From assembly GCA_964385235.1 (NCBI GenBank), contig CAYLOD010000053.1, positions 1-13,031 on the forward strand: a stretch of 13,031 nt of DNA, given 5' to 3'. The notes beneath the pieces were generated by a model that did no database searches, had not been told where the DNA came from, and saw nothing but the letters and a program-made list of their open reading frames with translations. Numbering within the stretch: position 1 is the stretch's first letter; each line of letters opens with the position of its first letter. The translations under genes were made by a program, and so were the position numbers. This DNA comes from Pseudoruminococcus sp964385235 (GTDB lineage: Bacteria > Bacillota > Clostridia > Oscillospirales > Acutalibacteraceae). This document shows, piece by piece, positions 1 to 6,474 of the stretch.

Positions 1-992
1 GAGCCGCAGAGATAATATATACCGTAGTTTTTGAGCTGGGTCATCGTATTTATCGATATTGAACCAATAAGCCCTACCGCGACTAATACGGCAACCCCGA
101 TTATTATCGGGAGCATTTGGTTGTAAATATCCGATAAATATATATCGGTATTTTCATCTATCTTTGAAAGCGCTGTAAAACTCGGAGCGACCGGAACCTT
201 GTCAATATTAAATTTTACAATCTGTTTCATAATTTGCTCGTTATATTTTATATCCGCGTCTGATATATCATCGTCATAAACTATGAAACAGGGGCTGTCA
301 CACGGCTGATCCTCAGGAACATCATAATACCCGCTTTTTGCCACAATAATTATGGCATTCGGGGATTTGTAATCCTCCTCGTCATACACTCCGTACTCTT
401 GTTCATATGCTTCTTTGAAATCATCGTTAACATAAACAGTGTAGTCCACATTTAAATAAAAGGATGTTATATCACTGATTTCGCCGGCAGGACTGTATGG
501 AATATACGTTATGACCGTCAACACTCCCGAAACCACAGCTTCTTTCCCGTTGTTCAGTTTTATTATATCTCCGGGTTCCTTTTTAAAATCCGGAGATACA
601 ACCACATATGGTCTGCCCTGCTCGTCCCTTGGTTTCTCAGGCCAGCAGCCGCTTTGAAGAGGAATATTATACTTTAAAAAAATCTCATCATCAAGGACAT
701 ATGCGTTATCCGAAATGCCGGCAGTATAGATTTTTGCGGATTTCAGTTTAGCGAAAAGTCCCGTAAACTCGTCGTACTGCTCGGCAGTATCCCAAACCGG
801 CTCTGTAAAGCAGTAATAGCCTTCTTTGTCAATAATGTTTTCATACGGGACCTTTAGCATACTCCGGCTGTTAGACGTCGCTACCATGATATTTGTCAAT
901 ACGAGTAAGGCTGTAAACTCCAAAATTATCAAAAAGGTAATCTTCTTATTTTTTAATATGGAAAAACAACCGTATCTTAAATATCTCATCAT
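1..992 (-). CDS. FtsX-like ABC transporter permease, C-terminus beyond window
   Basis: About 330 residues are visible and the gene runs off the left edge. It starts with an in-frame tandem ATG-ATG; the first ATG (992-990) overlaps the upstream stop as ATGA and sits 6 bases after an AAAGGGG ribosome site, so translational coupling to the upstream permease is likely. Visible order: short cytoplasmic N-terminus, one membrane helix (about residues 15-38), an extracytoplasmic domain of roughly 250 residues with no Cys-rich or enzymatic motif that I recognise, then a second helix (about 296-318) followed by a QLKNYGIYYLCG stretch. That stretch resembles the cytoplasmic loop of FtsX/MacB-type permeases. 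The family moves or extracts molecules at the membrane surface using a partner ATPase. No ATPase is seen here; it may lie to the left. The substrate is unknown. The permease-fold call is fairly secure, the role is not. Confidence 0.8.
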   Translation of the reverse strand, partial: MMRYLRYGCFSILKNKKITFLIILEFTALLVLTNIMVATSNSRSMLKVPYENIIDKEGYYCFTEPVWDTAEQYDEFTGLFAKLKSAKIYTAGISDNAYVLDDEIFLKYNIPLQSGCWPEKPRDEQGRPYVVVSPDFKKEPGDIIKLNNGKEAVVSGVLTVITYIPYSPAGEISDITSFYLNVDYTVYVNDDFKEAYEQEYGVYDEEDYKSPNAIIIVAKSGYYDVPEDQPCDSPCFIVYDDDISDADIKYNEQIMKQIVKFNIDKVPVAPSFTALSKIDENTDIYLSDIYNQMLPIIIGVAVLVAVGLIGSISINTMTQLKNYGIYYLCG

Positions 993-2119
993 TGATTGCC
1001 CCTTTCCATATTCAAAGTCGTTTTTGTAATAAAACGCGAAATAGTTACAGACATTACCACGACAGCGCAGACCATATAAATTATGAACATAACGATATAA
1101 ACCCAGGCGTTCATGAACTCATAAAAGGTCGGATACATTCTGCCCAGCAGCGGCAATATTCCAAAGTGGTATATCAGCACTCCTATCCAATACGTTATAA
1201 CAAATATTGAAGTAAGCTCACAAAGGTACATAATAAATATTTTCGCCTTGCTGCACCCGCAAATGCTCATCGCCGCAAAGCTCTTTCTTCTGTACGCGAG
1301 TACATAAGCGTAAATAAGGCTTAAATTCAGCAGAACGATTATAATTATGGCCGCCATGACCACATATACAAAGTGCCTGCTCTGCTCCTGAATCAGATCA
1401 CGCGCTAAGGGAGGTTGAATATCCTGATAATTGAACAAATCTCCGATTTTGTCAATTATCTCGTTGTTTCTCTGTGAAGTGCAGATGTCATCCAGTCCGA
1501 CATAGATTACATCAGCTGTGAACTCGTCCTGAAGCGCAGCGTAAGGTAAAACCAAACCCGTAGTGTATTTTTCCGCAACGGCAATCGTGTATTCGACCCC
1601 GTTAATATCAATCTTATCCCCAACCTTTACCTTTCTGTTATATTCTGCTTCGAAAGCCTGAGGATCAAGTCTTATTATCCTGTCGGTAGAAATAATTACC
1701 TTTCTTTCTTCCTCAGTAAAATTATACCGCGCCAGAGCTTTTGAAGAAAAAACACTGGAAAAAATCGTATATGAAGCATTTGAATTATTAGAGCGCCCCG
1801 CAAATGTAAGGTAATCAAAATCATCACCAAGAAAATCGATAAGTTCTTTGAGCTTTGGCTTTGCTTGCTTAACCGTGTAGGGGGAGTCATAGCCACGTCC
1901 GGTATAATCACTGGAATCAACAGTGTAAAGCTGTATTACAATTAACCTTTCATTTTCCGAAACTTCAACGTTGCTCATATTCGAATCATTTATAAAGCCG
2001 GAAACCATGAGCAGAACGACTACGCATACGACCTGTGAAAACGCTATAAGCGCTAACAATAACGGTTTGTTCGTAAGCAATGTCTTAAAATTTTTGCCTA
2101 TAAAACGTAGCCATCTCAA
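989..2119 (-). CDS. FtsX-like ABC transporter permease subunit
   Basis: An integral membrane protein of about 376 residues with the 1+3 helix plan of FtsX-type permeases. Counting from the GTG at 2128, helices fall at about 22-45, 252-277, 297-322 and 342-362. The extracytoplasmic loop between the first two is about 205 residues. The charged turn after helix 2 (YRRKSFAAMSICGCSKAKIF) is the typical FtsX cytoplasmic loop. The start is ambiguous. A GTG at 2128 directly abuts its own GAG-rich site, whereas the TTG at 2119 lies 5-6 bases after GAGGTGA, so I prefer TTG. Its end overlaps the next permease by 4 bases, suggesting a heterodimeric pair. It lies 84-93 bases downstream of a secreted-protein gene, with a terminator-like repeat between. 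Substrate and partner ATPase are unknown; peptide export or immunity is possible but only inferred. Confidence 0.82.
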   Translation of the reverse strand: MRWLRFIGKNFKTLLTNKPLLLALIAFSQVVCVVVLLMVSGFINDSNMSNVEVSENERLIVIQLYTVDSSDYTGRGYDSPYTVKQAKPKLKELIDFLGDDFDYLTFAGRSNNSNASYTIFSSVFSSKALARYNFTEEERKVIISTDRIIRLDPQAFEAEYNRKVKVGDKIDINGVEYTIAVAEKYTTGLVLPYAALQDEFTADVIYVGLDDICTSQRNNEIIDKIGDLFNYQDIQPPLARDLIQEQSRHFVYVVMAAIIIIVLLNLSLIYAYVLAYRRKSFAAMSICGCSKAKIFIMYLCELTSIFVITYWIGVLIYHFGILPLLGRMYPTFYEFMNAWVYIVMFIIYMVCAVVVMSVTISRFITKTTLNMERGNQ

Positions 2120-2130
2120 AACAATCACCT

Positions 2131-2199
2131 CTCAAAAATAAAAAGCTTTACGCCTGATGACATCTATAAGATCCGCACATATTCATCAGGCGCAAGCTT
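2131..2199 (-). terminator. Terminator-like inverted repeat between secreted-protein gene and permeases
   Basis: Perfect 10-base arms lie at 2151-2160 and 2183-2192 (CGCCTGATGA/TCATCAGGCG). They are extended by AAGCTT arms at 2143-2148 and 2194-2199 across a small internal loop; the terminal loop is 22 bases. Read on the minus strand the stem runs into a TTTTATTTTT-like tract (2142-2132), as in an intrinsic terminator. The tract ends at the permease ribosome site, so partial read-through or attenuation would set the ratio of secreted protein to permease. The large loop makes its efficiency uncertain. Confidence 0.6.
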
Positions 2200-2211
2200 A
2201 AATGACTCAGA

Positions 2212-2688
2212 CTATTTTAACGGGTAATCGTCTTGTATCGGCGCTATAAGGTATTTTTTAAGCAAACCCGCGCTTTTCGCCACTCCATCGTAAATCTGAC
2301 CGTTGAATACAATTTTGTAAACATTTCCGTCAATGGTGGCTTCGGGGGAAATCTCATAGCTGCCTGTTCCACCTCTATTGATAGATTTGATGACATAATA
2401 TTTATTATAAGTTGGTGCCCATCCATAGGTTGTGACCGATATGTACTTGTAGTTGTACTTATGTTTGTCCTGAACCGCACTCACCAAGCCCCAATCTCCT
2501 CTCGCCTCCAAATGAATATACGATGTATCCACATAGTGAAAGCAGTTGTTATAGCCGTCGTTGTCGCAGTGATGATAATACTGGTGAGGGAAATGCAGTA
2601 TATCTATCGAACTTGCGGCAAACGCCGCGCTCGCCGATGAAACCAACACAACCACACCCAATGCCGCCGCAATTAACTTTTTGAACAT
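2212..2688 (-). CDS. Small secreted His/Tyr-rich protein of unknown function
   Basis: A 158-residue protein. The start at 2688 follows AAAGGGG by about 8 bases; an in-frame ATG at 2811 is rejected because it lies upstream of the promoter. Residues 1-24 form a clear signal peptide: MFKK, a hydrophobic core, and an AFA-AS cleavage site. The mature part (about 134 residues) begins with an aromatic and His-rich segment (HFPHQYYHHCDND, residues 32-44). It has only two cysteines (41 and 49), which could form a disulfide or, with the histidines, bind metal. The rest is rich in Tyr, Gly and beta-prone residues, with GDWG and YGWAP motifs. I do not recognise the family. A strong promoter and adjacent FtsX-type permeases suggest an abundantly made exported product, possibly a bacteriocin-like peptide or a permease partner, but no sequence motif proves this. 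Confidence 0.72.
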   Translation of the reverse strand: MFKKLIAAALGVVVLVSSASAAFAASSIDILHFPHQYYHHCDNDGYNNCFHYVDTSYIHLEARGDWGLVSAVQDKHKYNYKYISVTTYGWAPTYNKYYVIKSINRGGTGSYEISPEATIDGNVYKIVFNGQIYDGVAKSAGLLKKYLIAPIQDDYPLK

Positions 2689-2740
2689 AAAAAAAACCCC
2701 TTTACAATTTTTATTAGGCGATATGCCTTCTATTTTCTTG

Positions 2741-2769
2741 ATTTTACCACAAAATAATTGCTTTGTCAA
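2741..2769 (-). promoter_or_regulatory. Near-consensus sigma-A promoter of the secreted-protein gene
   Basis: On the minus strand TTGACA (2769-2764), a 17-base spacer and TAAAAT (2746-2741), preceded by TGG as an extended -10. The start point would be near 2734, giving a leader of about 45 bases. Just past it, 2716-2728 is a small inverted repeat (AGGC/GCCT arms), possibly an operator or leader hairpin. Confidence 0.8.
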
Positions 2770-2902
2770 CAGTTTTTGAGATATTTTGTTATATAATTTT
2801 ACATATTTCAAACAGAAACAAGTGTTTTTTAAGCAGTTAAATTTTAAATGCGATAATATAAGATTTTAATCAAAAAAGCAACATTCTCTATAATACTTTA
2901 TG

Positions 2903-3165
2903 TATGATCCTGCCGTCGGAAAGCTAACGGACTTCTATGCGCTGAAAACCGGACTGTCGTCGGCAAATTACCGGTTCGCAGATATTGCTCCGCTTTTTGC
3001 TTACCGATAACGGCGGGGAGTTCTGCGCGGTCAATACCTTTGAGCGGGATCTCAACGGCGTGAAGGAATCCCGCCTGTTTTTTTACCGCACGAAAAAGCG
3101 GAGGTCGGGAAAAACCATACACTGTTTCGGGATATTGACCCTTATAGCAAATGCAACTGCAGTTG
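2903..3165 (+). pseudogene. Decayed IS30-family transposase fragment
   Basis: Three broken frames line up with the catalytic core of IS30-type transposases. Frame 1 (from 2903) gives FYALKTGLSS then FADIAPLF, matching the stretch before the second catalytic Asp. Frame 2 (from about 2985) gives LLTDNGGEF, the family's TDNG-EF catalytic signature, then RDLNG and SRLFFY. Frame 3 (from about 3110) gives KNHTLFRDI, the segment carrying the family's later conserved residues. At least two frameshifts separate these, an internal stop interrupts frame 1, and both the N-terminal DNA-binding part and the C-terminus are missing. The protein cannot be active. The match is from memory of the family; a translated search would settle it. 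A 102-codon minus-strand ORF over the same bases is a shadow. Confidence 0.72.
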
Positions 3166-3274
3166 CGTTTAGTCTGAGAAATGATCTTCTCGGGCTTGTC
3201 TGCCATACGATTTTTTGACCTATTTCCACGCGATTTGCACCTTTTCCTGCCTTTTCTTAAACTAAACGCAACCG
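3160..3274. repeat. Pair of 22-base imperfect inverted repeats (insertion-element ends or MITE-like remnant)
   Basis: 3160-3181 and 3253-3274 are inverted copies of CRGTTGCGTTTAGTYTRAGA plus AA, matching at 19 of 22 positions, with 12 consecutive perfect matches (3162-3173 against 3261-3272). They enclose about 71 bases with no gene. The left copy abuts a third, weaker inverted copy (3145-3159), making the perfect 14-base palindrome GCAACTGCAGTTGC at 3153-3166. It overlaps the end of the transposase remnant. The rest of the interval to the next promoter (3275-3365) shows nothing but a short CCGT/ACGG hairpin (3272-3285). Confidence 0.65.
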
Positions 3275-3365
3275 TTTTCTCACGGCAAACGCTGCCTGTT
3301 GCTACTGCTGCATTTACTTTTATAATTACTCACAATTAAAATTTAACAGTTTTTCCGATTTAATC

Positions 3366-3394
3366 TTGACAAAAGAGGCGCGGCTATATATAAT
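3366..3394 (+). promoter_or_regulatory. Consensus sigma-A promoter of the yceD-rpmF operon
   Basis: TTGACA (3366-3371), exactly 17 bases, TATAAT (3389-3394): a perfect match to the housekeeping consensus. The start point should be close to 3401, leaving a leader of about 74 bases before the YceD-family gene. Such strength suits a ribosomal protein operon. Confidence 0.9.
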
Positions 3395-3400
3395 TATCAT

Positions 3401-3422
3401 TAGCGCTTTATTAATAGCGCTA
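3401..3422 (+). promoter_or_regulatory. Hairpin at the extreme 5' end of the yceD-rpmF transcript
   Basis: Perfect 7-base arms TAGCGCT (3401-3407) and AGCGCTA (3416-3422) with an 8-base AT-rich loop fall right where transcription should begin. A 5'-terminal stem like this can protect mRNA from decay, or it could be a DNA operator. There is no T-tract, so it is not a terminator. Confidence 0.5.
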
Positions 3423-3474
3423 TGTGTTTGCGTAGTATCTCGACACTTTCCGAACAGATCGCGGCGGTGAACAT

Positions 3475-3963
3475 ATGCTTCTTGATCTTAAAAAGGTATT
3501 TTTGTGCGAAGGTGAAAAACTCGATATTTCATTTGAATTTTACCTTAATGAGGATACGCAGTTTCGCAGATTTCCCAAGCCTGTCAAGGCTGACGTCCTT
3601 GTGAGAAACAGGGCGGGACTTGTAACTCTCGAAGCTGATGTGGAGATAGAAGTGGTTTTTAACTGCGACAGATGCACCGCAAATACAACAAGGGTTTTGA
3701 CCTATCACTTTGAGCATATACTCGTTCCGTCGCTTTCCGGGGAGAGCGGCGACGATTATATAGAAGCGCCCGAGTACAGCCTTGAGGTTGAGGAGCTCTT
3801 GAAAGATGATATATTTCTTGAGTTTCCTGTCAAGCTTCTTTGCAGGGAGGACTGCAGGGGCTTATGTCCGAGGTGCGGTAAAAATCTAAACGATGGTGAA
3901 TGCGGCTGTAACAAAAACGAGCCTGATCCGCGTTTGGCAGCGCTTAAAGCGCTGTTGCAGTAA
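3475..3963 (+). CDS. YceD/DUF177-family protein
   Basis: A 162-residue protein of the YceD (DUF177) family, whose gene classically precedes rpmF. The family is linked to 23S rRNA and ribosome assembly, but its exact activity is unsettled. The start follows GCGGTGA by about 5 bases. The family core is visible: a beta-rich N-terminus, CDRC at 64-67, the acidic segment VEELLKDDIFLEFP (105-118), then C123, C127, CPRC (131-134) and CGC (143-145). The CREDCRGLCPRCGKNLN block is the family signature and probably binds zinc, as in other Firmicute members. It ends with DPRLAALKALL, the usual C-terminal helix. It lies 28 bases upstream of rpmF and almost certainly shares its transcript. Length is normal, with no sign of decay. 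Confidence 0.93.
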   Translation: MLLDLKKVFLCEGEKLDISFEFYLNEDTQFRRFPKPVKADVLVRNRAGLVTLEADVEIEVVFNCDRCTANTTRVLTYHFEHILVPSLSGESGDDYIEAPEYSLEVEELLKDDIFLEFPVKLLCREDCRGLCPRCGKNLNDGECGCNKNEPDPRLAALKALLQ

Positions 3964-3991
3964 AAGATTTCAGGCAAGGAGGTTAATAAAC

Positions 3992-4174
3992 ATGGCAGTA
4001 CCTAAGAGAAAAACGTCAAAGGCAAGAAGAGATAAAAGACGTTCAAACGTCTGGAAGCTCAATGCTCCTGCCCTTATGAGATGCCCTAACTGCGGCGAAT
4101 ACAAAGCGCCCCACAAGGTTTGCGGAAACTGCGGCTACTATAACGGCAGAGAAGTGATTAAAAAGGAAGCTTAA
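3992..4174 (+). CDS. rpmF: 50S ribosomal protein L32, zinc-ribbon form
   Basis: A 60-residue L32 protein of the large ribosomal subunit. The start ATG at 3992 follows AAGGAGG with good spacing; an upstream extension of the frame overlaps yceD and is not used. The N-terminus MAVPKRKTSKARRDKRRS is the diagnostic basic L32 tail, and CPNC (31-34) with CGNC (44-47) forms the zinc ribbon. This is therefore the zinc-containing form rather than the Cys-less form some bacteria switch to under zinc shortage. The reading frame ends inside a hairpin (4161-4186), and a stronger terminator follows at 4192-4220, ending the operon. Confidence 0.97.
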   Translation: MAVPKRKTSKARRDKRRSNVWKLNAPALMRCPNCGEYKAPHKVCGNCGYYNGREVIKKEA

Positions 4175-4186
4175 TTGCTTCTTTTT
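4161..4186 (+). terminator. Hairpin over the rpmF stop codon
   Basis: Arms 4161-4170 (AAAAGGAAGC) and 4177-4186 (GCTTCTTTTT) pair over 10 bases with one G-T pair; the loop TTAATT contains the rpmF stop. The 3' arm doubles as a T-tract. It is probably a weak first half of a tandem terminator, or an RNA 3'-end stabiliser. Confidence 0.5.
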
Positions 4187-4191
4187 ATTAT

Positions 4192-4220
4192 GAGAAGGAG
4201 CGATCCTTCTCTATTTTTTT
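4192..4220 (+). terminator. Intrinsic terminator after rpmF
   Basis: A perfect 8-base stem GAGAAGGA/TCCTTCTC (4192-4199, 4204-4211) with a GCGA loop, followed by TATTTTTTT (4212-4220). It has the standard form of a Rho-independent terminator, closing the yceD-rpmF transcript before der. Confidence 0.88.
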
Positions 4221-4247
4221 GTTAAGTGCCGAAAAATCAGTTATATT
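4219..4247 (+). promoter_or_regulatory. Possible der promoter
   Basis: TTGTTA (4219-4224), 17 bases, TATATT (4242-4247). The -35 begins in the last T residues of the upstream terminator. Transcription would start near 4254, only about 14 bases before the der ATG and at the edge of its ribosome site, so this is tentative. Read-through from rpmF is the alternative. Confidence 0.4.
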
Positions 4248-4267
4248 AAATTTAAGGAGTTGATAAT

Positions 4268-5590
4268 ATGGCAAGACCTGTAGTCGCTATCGTAGGACGC
4301 CCGAACGTCGGGAAAAGCACACTGTTTAACAAGCTCATAGGAAAGCGTGTCGCAATAGTCGACGATACGCCCGGAGTAACACGGGACAGGATCTTCGGCG
4401 AGTGCGAGTGGAGAAACAGAAAGATTTCGCTTATAGATACAGGCGGCATAGAGCCCTATTCCAACGACATCATTCTAAGTCAGATGAGGCGTCAGGCTCA
4501 GCTTGCCATAGAGGCGGCGGATGTTATCGTTCTTGTTACAGATATAAGGTCGGGACTTGTCGCGGCCGATCAGGAGGTGGCGTCTATGCTCCAAAAGAGC
4601 GGCAGACCCGTTGTACTGTGCGTAAACAAGTGCGACAAAATAGGAGAACCCGATCCCGAATTTTACGAGTTCTATAACCTCGGCTTGGGCGACCCTATCC
4701 AGGTTTCGTCCGTTCACGGTACGGGTACGGGCGATTTGCTCGACGCGGTTTACGACCTCCTCCCGGAGACAATGAGGAACGAGGACGACAGCGAGGTGAT
4801 AAATGTCGCTGTGATAGGCAGACCGAACGTCGGCAAGTCGTCGCTTGTCAACCGCATAGCAGGCGAGGAACGCTGCATTGTTTCCGATATGGCGGGAACA
4901 ACCCGGGACAGCATTGATACCCTTGTCAGCAACAGGCACGGTCAGTTTAACTTTACCGATACGGCAGGACTCCGCCGCAAGACAAAGATCGATAACGAGA
5001 TCGAGAAGTACAGCGTAATACGCGCGAAAATGGCTGTTGAGAGAAGCGACGTCTGTGTCATAATGATAGACGCGACAGAGGGCTTTGCGGATCAGGACTC
5101 AAAAATAGCGGGACTGGCGCATGAATCCGGCAAGGCGTGCGTTATCGCTGTAAATAAGTGGGACGCTGTCGAAAAGGACGGCAAGACCATGAATAAAATG
5201 CGTGAAAAGCTCGAGAACGACTTTTCGTTTATGTCATACGCGCCTATAGTATTTATTTCGGCTAAAACAGGTCAAAGGCTCGACAATCTCTTTGAATATA
5301 TTGTGGCGGCGGCAAACGCGAATGCCATGCGCATCAAGACGGGTATGCTCAACGATATTCTCGCTGAAGCTGCGGCTCGTGTCCAGCCCCCGACAGATAA
5401 GGGCAGACGATTAAAAATTTATTATATGACGCAGGCGTCTGTAAAACCGCCAACATTTGTTTGCTTTGTAAATTCGGCTGAACTGTTTCATTTTTCGTAT
5501 CAGAGATACCTTGAAAACAGAATCAGGGAAACCTTCGGCTTAGAGGGTACACCCGTCAGATTCATAGTACGGGAACGCGGTGATAACTGA
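4268..5590 (+). CDS. der: Ribosome biogenesis GTPase Der (EngA)
   Basis: A 440-residue tandem GTPase needed for maturation of the 50S ribosomal subunit. The start follows AAGGAG by 8 bases. G domain 1 has GRPNVGKS at 10-17, DTGG at 57-60 and NKCD at 120-123. G domain 2 has GRPNVGKS at 184-191, DTAG at 231-234, NKWD at 296-299 and SAK at 331-333. The KH-like RNA-binding domain fills about 352-440 and ends with the family signature YLENRIRETFGLEGTPVRF. All catalytic motifs are intact and the length is normal (about 435-440). It is followed 68 bases later by plsY, a common Firmicute neighbour, with no terminator between, so co-transcription is likely. Confidence 0.98.
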   Translation: MARPVVAIVGRPNVGKSTLFNKLIGKRVAIVDDTPGVTRDRIFGECEWRNRKISLIDTGGIEPYSNDIILSQMRRQAQLAIEAADVIVLVTDIRSGLVAADQEVASMLQKSGRPVVLCVNKCDKIGEPDPEFYEFYNLGLGDPIQVSSVHGTGTGDLLDAVYDLLPETMRNEDDSEVINVAVIGRPNVGKSSLVNRIAGEERCIVSDMAGTTRDSIDTLVSNRHGQFNFTDTAGLRRKTKIDNEIEKYSVIRAKMAVERSDVCVIMIDATEGFADQDSKIAGLAHESGKACVIAVNKWDAVEKDGKTMNKMREKLENDFSFMSYAPIVFISAKTGQRLDNLFEYIVAAANANAMRIKTGMLNDILAEAAARVQPPTDKGRRLKIYYMTQASVKPPTFVCFVNSAELFHFSYQRYLENRIRETFGLEGTPVRFIVRERGDN

Positions 5591-5663
5591 GAGTGTTGTC
5601 AATGAATGCCGGGTAATTTGTAACAGCTTTTACAGGATATCGGATAGGAGTGTTGTTAATGGA
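5591..5663 (+). repeat. Imperfect direct repeat and micro-ORF between der and plsY
   Basis: GAGTGTTGTCAATGAA at 5591-5606 recurs as GAGTGTTGTTAATGGA at 5648-5663, 14 of 16 bases identical and 57 bases apart. The second copy contains the plsY start. In the first copy the equivalent ATG (5602) opens a four-codon frame, Met-Asn-Ala-Gly-stop. It looks like a duplicated start region or a minimal leader peptide. Confidence 0.5.
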
Positions 5664-6372
5664 AATCGAGGAATTGGGTTTGTATTTCGGCAGATACTGG
5701 CTGTTTGTTCTCATGTCCGCCGTCATAGCTTACCTTATAGGAAGTGTAAATACGTCTATTATAACTACGCGCATAGTCGCGCGCAAGGATATACGAACAC
5801 TCGGGAGCGGAAACGCCGGATTTACAAACGTGCTGCGTTCCGTAGGAAAGGGCCCCGCCGTCATAACGTTTGTTGGCGACTTTCTCAAGGGAGTTGTTTC
5901 GATAGGGATAGCGTGGCTAATCTTTACGCTTTTTTGCGGTAAAGACGCAGAGCCTGTAATGCCGTACACATTATATATAACGGGGCTTGCGTGCGTTTTG
6001 GGCCATATGTATCCCATTTATTACGGTTTTCGCGGCGGTAAGGGAGTTGTTACGACCGCTTCTGTAATGCTTATGACGGATTGGCGGACGCTCGCTGCCG
6101 CTCTTGCCATATTTGCAATAGTATTTTTATCAACAAAAGTAATTTCAAAATGCGCTTTGGCAAACGCGATAATGTACCCTGTCACGACTTTCTGCTTTAA
6201 GTTTTTCATAGATTATTTGCCAAACAAAGACAAGTCCCCCGCGTCGCTTCTCTTCGTATTGTTTGCGACCGCGGTGACATTAGTCATCGGGGTGCTTGTT
6301 ATCTACAGGCATAAGGATAATATCAAGAGAATACTCGACGGAACAGAGAAAAAGATAACCTCAAAAAAATAA
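5659..6372 (+). CDS. plsY: Acyl-phosphate:glycerol-3-phosphate acyltransferase PlsY
   Basis: A 237-residue integral membrane enzyme that transfers an acyl chain from acyl-phosphate to glycerol-3-phosphate, the first step of phosphatidic acid synthesis after PlsX. I chose ATG 5659, 8 bases after TAGGAG; a GTG at 5650 lies inside that ribosome site. Conserved motifs: GSVNTS at 28-33, GSGNAGFTNVLR at 49-60, the DFLKG block (73-77), GHMYPIYYGFRGGKGV at 115-130, and a C-terminal HKDNIKRILDGTEKKI (218-233). Several hydrophobic helices fit the five-helix fold. It is longer than the usual 190-215 residues because of a loop near 90-102 and an insertion around 183-196 before the last helix. It probably shares der's transcript and ends at a terminator at 6411. 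Confidence 0.95.
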   Translation: MEIEELGLYFGRYWLFVLMSAVIAYLIGSVNTSIITTRIVARKDIRTLGSGNAGFTNVLRSVGKGPAVITFVGDFLKGVVSIGIAWLIFTLFCGKDAEPVMPYTLYITGLACVLGHMYPIYYGFRGGKGVVTTASVMLMTDWRTLAAALAIFAIVFLSTKVISKCALANAIMYPVTTFCFKFFIDYLPNKDKSPASLLFVLFATAVTLVIGVLVIYRHKDNIKRILDGTEKKITSKK

Positions 6373-6410
6373 GCGGCTCTGAGTTAAAATCACAAGCCGC
6401 GGCTAAAACT

Positions 6411-6440
6411 CCTGCGTTATTTTCAGCGCAGGGTTTTTAT
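6411..6440 (+). terminator. Intrinsic terminator after plsY
   Basis: Stem CCTGCG (6411-6416)/CGCAGG (6427-6432) with a 10-base loop, followed by GTTTTTATT. Just upstream, GCGGCT (6373-6378) and AGCCGC (6395-6400), starting right after the stop codon, form a second hairpin. Together they close the der-plsY transcript. Confidence 0.75.
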
Positions 6441-6447
6441 TGGTTGA

Positions 6448-6467
6448 TTTTGGATAAATATCCAAAA
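6448..6467. repeat. 20-base palindrome upstream of spoIVB (possible operator)
   Basis: Two perfect 9-base arms, TTTTGGATA and TATCCAAAA, flank a 2-base AA centre. That compact symmetry is typical of a dimeric regulator site rather than an RNA hairpin. It sits 103-122 bases upstream of the spoIVB start and after the plsY terminator. No regulator can be assigned. Confidence 0.55.
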
Positions 6468-6474
6468 AAAATTT

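Noticed and set aside
2212..2688. Assignment of the secreted protein to the lactococcin 972 family.
   Set aside because: Only the signal peptide, a Tyr-His-His stretch and the permease context are suggestive; the family core motifs could not be found.
2689..2811. Longer start (2811) for the secreted protein.
   Set aside because: It would begin upstream of the near-consensus promoter and bury the signal peptide; ATG 2688 has its own ribosome site.
2898..3206. A 102-codon minus-strand ORF over the transposase remnant.
   Set aside because: The protein has no recognisable motif and no convincing ribosome site; the plus strand carries the IS30 signatures in the same bases.
5580..5942. 120-codon plus-strand ORF overlapping der and plsY.
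   Set aside because: Basic, Cys/Tyr-rich low-quality protein in an alternative frame of plsY; a coding shadow.
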